Below are positions 33,601 through 46,900 of a DNA stretch of 64,000 nucleotides, piece after piece. How positions within the stretch are numbered: position 1 is the first letter of the stretch; every line of letters begins with the position of its first letter. Under the pieces are notes generated by a model that ran no database searches, had not been told where the DNA came from, and saw nothing but the letters and a program-made list of their open reading frames with translations. Position numbers and translations under genes: made by a program. The DNA is from Crambe crambe (Eukaryota; Porifera; Demospongiae; Poecilosclerida; Crambeidae). Location of the stretch: assembly GCA_963924555.1 (NCBI GenBank), contig OZ004589.1, forward strand, positions 3,968,001-4,032,000. Reading direction: 5' to 3'.

Positions 33601-36600
33601 GCATAACAGGTTAGGCTCTTTTTCAAACAAGGTCCTGATTGCAGAAGGTACAACTACCGCTTGGCTGTGCGTAATAATTTCAGCCCAATTCATGGAACAG
33701 GTAAGCTCTTCCAGCAATATGCTGTGGATGCTTATGTAAAAACAGAAGGGTGCAGATTGCACTACATTCGCAACAACCAAGCTCAGCTCAGAGTGGATCT
33801 TTACTCGGGTTTGGGTGCACCAGGAAAAAAATGTTTTCACCAAATCTGAGTGCAATTTCAAAATTTCTGCATACGTATAGTAGTCAGACGTCTGATGACC
33901 AATTTTTGCAAGATTCCCTAAAACCTCTGTAGCCTTTTGCTGCTTTCCATGAAATTATTCACAGTCCTTACATGGAGGTAACATATCAATCTTCATCACT
34001 GTCAGTACAGTACTCAAACTCTTGATGTAGCAGAAGAGCTGAAAGTGTTTTCTTCTGTGGGAATAATGATATGAGGAATTGAATATTCAAATATTAACTG
34101 TAGCCAAAATGTCTTCAAAACTTAACTGTAGCCAGATTGATTTGAACTGTAACTGGAGGACAATTTAGACTAATTAACTGAACAAACTGGCAACATTTTT
34201 AAGGTTCCACAACCAAAAGGTGGACTGGAATAGCATCCACTCTTTTGATAGAGGGGAGAACTGTTCACAGTTTATTTAAGCTGTGCCTATCACTGAAGCA
34301 AGCTCATGCAACATACCATCAACTTCGAAGCATGCTCAAAACCTACGAGATCACACATTGATGAAGCATCAATGATCCTACCCATGCTCTCCATGCAATT
34401 GACAGGTGTCCCATTTGGCGGCAAGGTTCTGCTTCTTGGTGGTGATTTCAGGCAAGTACTCCCAGTTATTCCGTGAGTTTCAGCTGCTGTCATCATTGAC
34501 ACCTGCATCTACAGTCATATTTCCAAAAATAAATGCTCACGCAGAATATGAGAATGAGAGAAAGTGAGCAGAGAGTTTTCCAGATGGCTTCTGGAGCTTA
34601 GCTGATATTTCACCAAGTATACCTGGGGTCATAGAGATTCCTGTCACATGTGCAGTGAGCTTTAACAGGGAAGAAGTTTACGGTGACATGTTTGGCACTG
34701 AAGATGTGTCTGACAGAGTCATTCTTTCACCCACCAACAACAATTGCCTACAGAAGTATTGAAAATGCTTCCTGGAGAAACCACAGAATACCTCAGTGCA
34801 GACACAGTGAAACGTGACAACGAAGAGGAGAGATCCAATTGAATTTCTGAATTCACTAATACCATCTGGGATGCCACCACACCCCCTGAAACTCTAACTT
34901 GGATGTGTAGTCATGCTCCTTTGAAACATATCTCTGAATGAAGGATTGTGCAATGGCACAAGACTGAAGGTTACCAGTCTTCACCAAAACTGTGTACATG
35001 CAGGCTCAAGTACTTTATGGGCCAAATTCAGGAAAAAAAGTATAGATTCCAAGAGTTAAGCTTGACACAAGAGAAACCAATTTCCACTAAGGTTGGCTTA
35101 CTCAATGATAATAAACAAACCTAAAGGCTAAATTTTTGGACGAATAGGCATATATATATATTTTGCACATGGTCAGTTATATGTAGCTTTTTCAAGAGCA
35201 AGAGCTCTCTGTGATGTCAAAGTTGACATACATGATAGACAGCTATGTGCAAGAAAAAACAGTAACACACAATATAGTACACCATGAAGTTTTTATGACA
35301 GTTATTATATACCATCATGGCAAGATCTATTCTGTCATGCACATGCAAGCTAGCAATAACATTAAGTGTGATAATATACTTGCCACAGATTATATGCGGG
35401 TGCAAGCTAGTATTACTAATAGTAACTATAGACAGAAATCACTCACATATAATACATCTAAGTGAGGGTTATCTTCCTTGAGCATGATAAACTGATCATT
35501 AACAGCACACAAATAGCGCACTACTGCATCTTGTCCATGGAGTAAATTGGAACACACCACATACCTGCATGTATATGTACCATGAAAAATTATTCATATT
35601 GACATACCAAACAGAAAAATTAACAAATATAATGTTACTGCTTCTCTGCACATTTTAGATATCATATACAGTTACCTTCACACTTGTCTAACCAGATATG
35701 ACTACTTTCACACTTAATTTATTACTTTTGTACTGAATTCAAGAGCTAAAAATCAATGATTTAATACTACAGTCATTATACAAAGTTAAAATCTAGCAAA
35801 TTCACAAGACTGTTAGGTCATAGCTGGAATAGGAAGATTTAAGATTGAGCCTCATATTCCTGATAGAAGGAACAGCCCTGCTCCATCTCATTGGAGCAAT
35901 ATTTGAAAGCAGATGGCATTTGTTAGTCCTTTACCAAAGTTATCCAATGCAATATTACACGAGACTTTACAAAACTACATTCATTTTCCATGCACTGATA
36001 TTCCCAAATTAGCTTTTTCAGTGTTTATATTTGGCCAGTAATAGTAGTAATAATCATCCACAGGGGCCTTATGGAGGGAAAATTACATATTTCCCTCCCT
36101 GGGTTTCTTTAAGCTGTAATAGAAACAACGATGAAACATACACTGTAACCATAACAGCCAGTATCTATAAGTGCAGTGGACGCAAGCTGTGGCTATTTAC
36201 AATCATGTTAGTGTAGTTATTGTTGGTGAATCAATTTGGCAGTCTGTGAGTCATTTAACCCGTTTGGCTCAACATGATTGACACATTCTGCTATAAAAAT
36301 TACTATCTTGCTTGTTCTAGCTTAGTGTTCATATCAGTTTTTCTTTTCACATTTCCTATATACAATAGAACTTGTAGTACAGCCTCATCTGTCTTCCTAA
36401 GTTGTGCTACTTACTAGTCAATCTTCTCACTATTTCTTCGAAAATTGTTCAAAGGACAACTGTACTGGAAGCCCAAAAGGTCATGCATGCATGCTTCAAT
36501 TGAAAAACTGCCAAACCGCCAAATTAAAGGGCAATTCTTGGGCTGGCCCTCAGACTTGGGTGCTTATTTCCTTAGCAACATGTAATACCTACAATATACA

Positions 36601-39600
36601 TGAATTAACGTGCAGTATTCTTGGGCTGTGCCATAAGACTTGGGACTAATTTTCCCTAGTAACATGCAATACCTACAATATACATGATTTAATGTGCAGT
36701 ATTCTCAAGACATGGGTGCTTATTTCCCTAGCAACATAGAATACCTACAATATACATGAATTAATGTGTAGTATTAGCAGGTAGTCCTACCTCTCAGAAT
36801 TAGCAGGTCTACTTGTTACTGGTTTGAATAAACAAACTCTCTCAAAGCATCGATACAATAGGTAAAACAGTCCTACGCTGAAAGGTGTGAACATATCAAA
36901 CACCTTACATATAAAGTTACCACCTACGATTGAAAATTCACTGAAAAATATTTATAGTAAAAGTTATACCTCACAAACCTTTTCGTAAAATCGATAAACC
37001 ACATATATACTGACAAAGAACTAATTGCTTTGTTAAGATTTCTTGGATATTTTCTTGACCCTCCACTGATATACCCTACAGCAGGTGAAAAATTAAGTTA
37101 ATACTGTATTCCTAATTACAGGAGCATTAATTTGTTAGCTTATAGTCACTCCTAATACAGCAAAATTTTATAGGTTCCTAAATCTCATATATTAAACCTG
37201 CTGAAGCGGAGAGCTTTATATCAATATAACCTCCTCTCGGGCCATTTTATTATAAATTGTTGCTAAGGCTCTAAATCTACGTATTACTGAATGGAAAAGA
37301 TGGTGGGTGGAGCTTTGAACTTAAGCTTTAACTAGCTAACTCTAGCACTTCATTTGAATCCGTTTCTATGGTTGCTATATGCTTTAGACTAGATAGCTTG
37401 ACCAACGGTATTTAGAAACCCTTGAACCTTTATTATTATTATTATCATCATTATCATAATAATATTAATACACTAGACAGACCGACTAACAGTTCAAAGG
37501 TCATTTTTAGGTAATTACGTAAGCATGTGTATCCCAAATGTGAAGAGAGAAGATCAGGTCTAAGTGACAGGAGAAAGACAATCAAAGCAGAGTGCTGACA
37601 GAAACAATGCCAGCAAGTCAATAAAGTGCAGCAGAGCGGAAGCAGAAGTTAAGAGGCTGCAGCAGAGAATCTGATGACAGGGATGGAGAAAATAGGGGGC
37701 AGGGGGGCTCCAGCCCCCCAAAATCTAAAGTGGAGGGGGGGGGAGGGGGGCTCTACCCCCCCCCCCTCACCCCACTTTTAACTAAGTGTTAGATTGAAGT
37801 TGTAATTTTTAGTTGATATAAATTTTGTTTCATATGCATTGTTATGCTCTCTAGTTTTAAGGTCGTGTAAATTTTCCTGGGAAGGTATCTGTACATCCTT
37901 TTAGGTTAGCCTTAGTTTTTCTTCAGCCCCCCATTATTAATTGGCTGTCTCCATCCTTGGATGAATGGGAGAGAGATAAAGATGAACTAGAGAGAGACAA
38001 GGAGCTGACAGAAACAGATACAGCATGCAGAGGACAGAAATAAAGCCAGCCAGGCAGAGAAGCTAAAAGGGAGAAACAGTGACAAAGAAACTGCAGCAGA
38101 GTGAGAGGAGAGAAGCAGGGAGCTACTTCACCCAGATAAATGAAGTCAAGAAGTTGCAGCAGGGAAGAAAAGACAAACAGGAGACGAACAAAGCAGAGGG
38201 GCAATGCCAGCCAGACAAATGAAACAAGAAACTGCAACAGAGGGAGAGAAGAGAAGCAGGGAGCTGACAGAAGCAAGACAGATAAAGTCAAGGGGAAAGA
38301 TAAAAGACAAACAGCAAGTGGAGGAAGGCACTGCCAGCCAAGTCAAGAAGCTGCAGCAGAAAAGCTAAAAGGAGAGCTGACGAAAAAAAAAGTCAGTCAG
38401 GGTGCAGAGAGCCACTGAGAAAGAGATGAAGAAGTAGAAGAGCAACATGCATAAGCAGAAGAGCAATACAGACTCAAACTGCATGAGGCAGCGAAGCTGA
38501 AGAGCAGAGCTAAGCAAGAGCAGAACTAAGCAAGAGAGAGAGGCAAGTAGAAATCAGCACCAATACTACAAACAAGAGATTCTGAATTGCTTTTCATAGT
38601 CAGCAGCTGTAGGAGGAGCATAAGCTATTGCAGATGCATGGAGCTTTTGACTTCGGTCACCAAGGGAAAGAAAGAAGGAAAGACAGTAATACCAAATGTT
38701 CCAACATTATATAAATCCATGTAGCTAACTATATATTGACCACATGCATTGTCAAGTCAATTGAAATAGCTAAAAATGCATGCATGCTCTAACTACACTT
38801 CCCCATTTCACTTATACGAACACAAAACCGCAGGATTCTTGCGGGTATCCCCTAGTTATTATTATTATTATTATCATGCAAGGGCAATATTTGCTTCTTC
38901 GATGGGGTGGTGGCGCTCCTACAAATGCCTGTCACTAATGGAAAAGGATGGGAGCGGCAACAAGTTATCTTGTACAGCAATGAAAGATGAACAGATACAC
39001 CTATCATTTAAATTTAATTGCACTCAGTCACTACAGCCCAGGCTAACCCATTCCAAAGCAATATTTACTGTGCATTCTGTTCACAAACTGTTTCCCCGAC
39101 TGACATCATCAGTGTGTGGACTCACTTCATTTGCCCAATAACTAGTTTGTTCCTCTTCTGTGCACACCACAATGCTACACACATGTAGGATTAAGGTAGT
39201 GAAATACTTGCTTGAATAAGTCACTATGAAAGAGGCTAATCAACTTACACCATCAGCCATAACAAAGTGAACCCCTTTGTTCTCGGTACACTCCAAAACA
39301 TAATCCCTGAATGCATCTAAGTTTTCTTGCTTTGTAATGTCGCCATCTCCTTCATAGCCTCCTTCACCTAATCATTGATAATAGTACATGATATTATAAC
39401 AAAAGTACCAACACTCACCATAATGTGGGTCAAAAGATTCACATGGTGCTGAAAGAAAATTTTCTAGTTTGAAATCTGATCCACTCTTTGGGTCTTTTAA
39501 AGTGATCCCAAATCCTTTAGCATGCCATTTTTTCTTCCATAAAACATACTCACTAAAACCTCCAGGACCAGCACACAAGTCAGCAAAATAGAAGAGATCA

Positions 39601-40890
39601 AAAGGCCCAATCTTGTCGTGCTAAAAATGGGGGAATTATAGTAATCAATATTTACTGGTGGGGTGAAACAACTTCAATGATAATGAGACTAATCAAGATA
39701 TCAAATTTCACAAGGATAAACTGACTAAGAATACTGTATAGTGCTTTATTTTCGAGGCACTTTATTTTCGAGGTTTTCATGGATTTTGCTCAAAAAACGA
39801 AAATTGTGCCCTCAAACATAATATTATAGCCTCGAATAATTTTGCCTAAGTAGCCACATCTTATGTACACACATGTGCAATGCGTAAAATGTAGTACAGT
39901 ACCTGCAGTCTGTCTGTCGTTATTAAAATTTTTAGCTCTAAAAATCCTTCGAAGCACCTACAAATCGTCCACCACCAGATCCTAGTGGTATAATGTCACT
40001 GACAGTTCCTCCTCTTCTGTTGAAGCAGCAAACTCAAAAGTCTACCACTTTGAAGCAGGGATCTACCACCAGAGGGTGATTTCGTCAAAAAAAAAGAAAA
40101 GAAAAAAGAGAGGCTGAAATAGGAAGAAGAGCAGTAGAATATGGTGTAGCCTCCACTACCCTGGCAAATTCTCGGAGTGAGACAGCAGCTACTCTATCAA
40201 GGGGAGCCGCAAAAGCATGCAGTTCTACGTATGTGTGCACGCTATAATATATTATTATTTTCGTTTCGTAGGTGGGGTTTTAAATTTTAATGATCCTTGA
40301 AAATTATTCTGCGAAATAATTAGAAATAGCTATCCTCGAAATATTAGTGCCTTGAAAATAGAGCACTATACAGTAGAAGAGAGGATACTGAAGAAGAGGA
40401 AAGACAAGGTAATCCATATACTGGAATATACACATTCCATCCCAAGAAAAAATTGACAGAGACAGTTTGGTACAACAATCAGTGTGTAGGTGTAAACTTG
40501 GTAGCAAAAAGAAAGTGATTTCAAAGTAGCTAATCTATTAAAGAGAGATGTGCAAGAAATATCATTCGTCTGATTGGCTGGTATGCACACTCATGCCTGC
40601 AGCACTCATGTGAATACTGGCTAACAGATTTGTGATATTTCACTGTATCGATGTTACATATTTGTGAGAAAAGTGAGCTAGGGGGCCAAATGAGGATGTA
40701 TATTATCGTATGTATATACGTTCTAAAGTTCTGTCCTTGTAATATGGTGATATCATTGAATAAAGCTTCACTCGCCATAATACTTTGCATTTCCCTTGTA
40801 TGTATGTACGGTTCAAAGGTCAATTGATAACACCAATGCATGTCACTTGTTGAATGGCAACAAGGGAAGACCGGATCGAATTGCAAAGTA

Positions 40891-40974
<84 letters not shown>

Positions 40975-43900
40975 ATAGAGAGCAACAAGAGAAACTGCAG
41001 CAAACCTAGCTGACGAAGATAGAAATAAGCAAGGGGCCAGAGACTACATGCACAAAGGTTGTAGTACTTAGTTGGTGTACCTGTGTGTGTATGTTTTACA
41101 TTGACTACACAGTCAGTAGCAATTAGAGCACTTCAATTTCAGCCTTAATGTCTAGACAATACTCTTCAGTGTTTAAATTGAGCTGATTTTTGGATAAAGG
41201 CTATATTCCTGAAACAAGATAAGATTTGCAGCCTTAATGTGCATGCACACTCAATTTTGTATGCTTGTCAACCATTACCCACTCATCTACAGGTGAGCTC
41301 TGTGTCTGTGGTGTAGTAACAGGATAATGAAACTGATGGCTAGCTAAATAGCTTTAGCTTCAGTTTAGCGCATGTATCTATGTGCATGTTGCTTAAGCTT
41401 TTATAGCCACTAGCTAGGTGCTACATGTCTTACAATGCATGCCTTTTTCTGTATAATCATTAGGCCATCTCCAAGCAGTATTTTAAAGAATGTGGAGTGT
41501 ATGCTTCCTGTCAACTAAGCCGACAGACACTGCTTGCTCAATGATATGGAATCCACATGCCTATTTATGAAAATGTGGTACTCAATACCTCTTGTTCATC
41601 AGTGATCTATATCTGGCAAACACAAATTATACTGATTCTTAGTAGCTTACAGTTGAGGGTTAGCCTAGTTTTCATTATCATTATTATTACATGGGTAACT
41701 GCATACCAAGTATAAAAGTACCTTAAAAGTTGCTAGTTAAGTATCAAGGCAAAGGGGCAATGCACTCTACTTTAATAGCTGGTAGCTCTGTGTACACCAA
41801 TTGGTACTATATTTATAAAATTGTTTCCGCCACTTTTCTGGAAACCTACATGAAACATTTCAAGTTGGTCTGGCCTATTCTGCAACAGCATTCACACATA
41901 CACTCCATTTATATAATTAGCTAAAATTATATCTGGTGGACTCGTGAAGTAACATTTCAAGTTGGTCTTGCCTAACCTAGCCATATCAAGAACTGTAGTT
42001 GAGTGCAGTTGGATATTTGGTAAAGGTCGTCACTGTTCCTGGCGCTCACGTACAAAAATCTCAACCACTGCTCAGAAAGCACTGCTATGTGAGAAGAGTT
42101 ATAACATGTTCAGGATGTTGAATCTTTTTATTGAGGAGTTCTCAAAATACATAAACACATAGCTCCACTGGCAAAGAACTATAACTTTCTGCTCAAGCAT
42201 GAATGGTAGCTTTATATGACATCTAACACATGAAGAGAAGCAGTTACATATTCATATATCTTTACTTAAGAACCAGAACAAAAGTCAGTTATCCAATAAA
42301 TCCTTTATCTTCTATAAAGAAGCTTGGTGTAGTGTTTTGAGAACATGAAGGAATGAAAAGTTCAGAGCCTTATACATTTGACTTTAGGGAGCTTGGATGA
42401 GATACAGTAAGACAAGCTGGAAGTATATTGTATGTATTGATTCAGAAGATAGCATGAAAATCGATTGCTGGCTCCATAACAACTCCATGGTCAGGAAGCA
42501 TGGGCATAGCTTCTTAGATATCTCTGCTGAAATGAAGTGCTAACCTATTATGCAGAATCTGAGCAGATCACTGATGAGCTGGAGTTGTTAAAGTATACGG
42601 AATGTGCACTATTAAGCTAACAGTGTCCGTAGTACGGTTGACAAGAAACATACAGTCACACATTTTCATTTTGAATCGTGACCAGGGTTTGGATAGTGTG
42701 TGTGCTATTGTTTATTGGAGATGGCCTAGCTCAGGAGCGGAGGAACCAACTTTTGAGTTGGGCTTCCCTGCAGCTAATAACTGTAGGGTGTACAGAGTGG
42801 GCCGTATGAGTATGTAATACTCAACAAATATGCACGATAGTGTATCCATATATTGTGTAGAAAAAAATAAAGCCAAAAATTGATGCAATTCAAAAACTAG
42901 AGTATCATCTGAGGCTGAAGTTGATATGGAGTCGATACAGCAAATATACACACAATCACACACTAAGAGTAACGACATGACATAACCCTCACACATGGAC
43001 TGAGGGTTAATCAAAGAGAGTGGTAGCTCTCTCCATTTATAACAGAACAAGTTAAGGAAAAAAATATTCTAAATAGAAAAGAAAAGTAGGGATGGCTGTG
43101 TGCAGTTCAAAAAAGTTCAGCAACAAGAGAGTCAAGTAACCCCTTACCCATCACTGATAATACCAAACTAAGAGCTAACTATTCCCCTTTATATATCTTG
43201 GCCTGTCATGGGAGTGAAGTTGGCTCGTACTTTGGTAATATTAGTGATGGGTAAGGGATTATGTGACTGAAGTTCACTCTCTTGTTGCTGAACTTTTTTG
43301 AACCGCACACAGCCATCCCTTTTTTTCGAATAAATATTTTTTCCTTGTTCATCACCTTTTTTGATAATCCTCTATTAGTTTATTATAGGCAACTGGATGC
43401 TGTGATCCTGCTATACAAGCTATGTAGTTCATTGGAGGTTTCATCATAATATCATATGAGCCGAAATGAATCTGATCTGGAAGGGTTAATGGAGCTTGTA
43501 TCTATACAGTTTTAATAATAAAATTGCCATTGACCTATTTTATATATAATTTTTTAAGGTGTTATGCATGCACCTGATATACTTGATTAGTGTTGCATCA
43601 AGCATAACCAGACTAGTGCCTAGGGTTTATGCTCTGAGCATCGAGAGACCAACATCAAGGGAGAAAGTTAATGACAGATTCGCTAGTCAGTTATGAGGTC
43701 ACGGCCCACACTGTGTGAAATGAAAGGAGAAAAAAAGTAGGGATAACCATTGCTCAAAAAAGGGAAACAAGGGTAGGGATGAAGGATGGAAGGATGGAAA
43801 TGGGATCAATTTTTGTTTTTTATATCCAGCCAACGATCCCCATCAGGTAGCTTCAGATAATAGTGCGTATATGTAGAGATTGTTGGGAACAAAGATTGAT

Positions 43901-46900
43901 CCTATTTCCTTGTTTCCTTACTTTCTTTCATTTCACGGAAATTTAATTTTCCCTCACTTGCAATACTACACATTCTCATACACTCACTGGCTGGAGATGT
44001 TCTGCTAGTAAGAATCACTGAATATAGCACTTTGACCTTTGTATCCCTGGTATCCAAGCAATAGAAATGCGAACTGCGCATGCTCATATTGGTCCATGTA
44101 CGTAACCACACATAATAACATGGCAGTAGCTATTTTACCCCACTAACATGGGTTGCCCTATGAATATGTGCTATACATAATAAGAATGAGGCCTCAGCTA
44201 AGCTATAACTATATGATTACATACTGGTTCTAATTGAGGATCAGTAAACATAAAGCCAAAAACAGCATTGATGTTAGCCATCTTCATAGCAGCTCTGTGA
44301 AAAATGTGTGAATAATTATGATATAATACACAGTATAATATTATCGTGTACCTGTTTTGAAATATGGCACCTTTAATAGTTTCAAAAGGATTTGATCTCA
44401 TTCTAGCATCAAGAAATTCTTTCTCTGATAAGTTATCGAATACACTCTAGTTTAAATAAGATAAGTGACATTAGATCACAGGATTTAATACCACAGAGTA
44501 TGGTAAAAATTGCCTTTGGTATCTAAATACATTCCATATCATATATTGAATGACTATCCATGCAGTATAAGTGCATATGAAAACCACACATACTTCTGCA
44601 GCAGAATCTATATTATGGTGTAATTTACCTTGCCATCCAAAATTTTCTTTAATATATTTGGATCACAAAATGATACTTCGTCTTCAATGGTCCTTTTTCG
44701 CTATAATTGAAAAGTCCACATACAAAAATCCATTATAGATGATTGAGCAGCAGCTTGACTACACCAATCACTAGAGAGTACAATAATACTCTCTAAGTAG
44801 GGATGGCACGGATCACCCCATTGGACTAATACCTAGTATTTTCTTTCATAACTCCCCTCCTACAGCCAGCAACTCCTAACTTGGAGACAGAACACCTTCA
44901 ATGTGCTAGGACTCAAGTATGAAGAGCAGAAGACAAAGCAGTATCATTTACAGCGACTTCTAAAATCGCAGTTTTCATCATCATCATCATCATCATCATC
45001 ATTAAACAACTTATTTCAGAAATGGTTCATTCAAATGCTATAATTTTTATACCACACTACTCAAAATTGACTGCGCTATAATCCTTTATCTTTAACTCGA
45101 CATGTTCAAAAATAGCACATCATTTTCCAACTTGCTAGCTTTCAACCTACAACATGGCAGACATTTTTATGCCCGCCCCTGTACACATGATTCTTGGACC
45201 TTGACCCCACAACTGACTAGTGAATCTGTCATTAGCTTTCTCTCTTGATGCTTAGAGTGTAAACCCTAGGCACCAGTATCAAGCCTTGATGCAGGTACAT
45301 ATCAGTAAAGGCCTTAAAAAATTAAGATCCATGGCAGATAGCATGTCCTTCCAGACCAGATTCATTTCAGCTGATACAATATTCAACTTGGATAGCAGGA
45401 TCACAGCATCCAGTTGCCTATAAAATAATAGAGGATTACATCAAAAAAGGTGATGAACAAGTAAAGGAAAAAATATTTTATTCTAAATAAAAAAGAAAAG
45501 TAGGGATGGCTGTGTGCGGTTCAAAAAAGTTCAGCAATAAGAGAGTGAACTTCAGTCAAGTTACCCATCACCAATATTACCAAGCTACAAGCTACTTCAC
45601 TCCCTTTATATCTCATCTTGGCCAGTCACGGGAGTGAAGTAGGAACAGTTAGCTCATAGCTTGGTAATATTGGTGATGGGTAAGGGGTTACTTGACTGAA
45701 GTTCACTCTCTTGTTGCTGAACTTTTTTGAACTGCACACAGCCATCAAATATTTTTTCCTTCACTTGTTTCTGATAGAAGTACACATTTGGTTCTCGAAA
45801 TTAATCATTATTCTTCTTCACTGAAACATGGGATATTGATGCATAATTAGCCACATCATGAAATCATTAAAATTTGACCCAAAGTGATTCTCAGTTATGA
45901 AAGGGGGACGACTTTCGATAGTAGAACCCTTGAAAGTGTTGATGGTGGTGTCTTAGAATATTCATCTTTTGACTGTATATAATATAGTAGTTAGTATACT
46001 CCTGTTTGTTAACATATCCACACATATAAGTATACTACAGCACCCTAATATAACTTCATGCTCAGTAGTTACGTACTTCAGCCACATTTATCCATCCAGT
46101 GAAATCTTCGATCTCCAATGCAGGCTTGCCAGAAGATATTAACCACTCACAAGTTTGATCATAATAAATCTTAATATAGAACAGAGACAAATCTCATAAG
46201 TGCTACCATTAGAAATTATTTTTCATGGATTGTGGTTTTAAAATTACTACACCATAACTATGGTTCACATTATGGTTCATACTTTACAAACTATAGAGTA
46301 TACATATTAATATTTTTGAGGAGATGATGTTTATGAATTACTGTTATTGGTGCACATGCGAAATCATTTACAGAGTATAACCTCCATCCCATCATTAGTT
46401 TCACCATATGGCATGCTGGTGATATGGCTTCTGTGCCAGCTGAAACAGTAAAAGAAACAGGACACTAGGAGAAGACGAGGTTATAATAATGAACTAAATA
46501 TGGAGTAGCCAGAACTGCAAGAAGAGATATCAATACACGTGCTAATCATTACATCCAAACTGTCACAAATGTTCTAATGCTCAAATTCAATCCTCTAATT
46601 GAGTTTCAGTATCATCTATATTTCTTCTCACAATCACCATCATTTGTTACTTTTTCAACTAGTCAGTCTTGGTCTAATATTTCACAATTGAAGAATAGAG
46701 AGCACACTAAAGACATTTTTCTTGTCATAATTATTCTTACAGAATCCTTATGCAAATCTACACTTTCTTTGGACTTTGCCTTCCCAAATATGAGAAACCA
46801 TGTCCACTAAAGCTAGTTAATCTGCTTTTCTAACAGCTGATAATGATCACCATGTGTGCAACTAATCTTCTCTGATATTCACAAAATTCAATCCCTCAAA

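Noticed and set aside
37923-38418. ORFs of 92-122 codons in both directions
   Set aside because: Produced by the polypurine/polypyrimidine bias (Leu/Ser/Phe-rich or Lys/Arg/Glu-rich); no domain.
40304-40886. Minus-strand ORFs of 67-118 codons
   Set aside because: They overlap the end of a MITE and a dispersed repeat and have no conserved motif.
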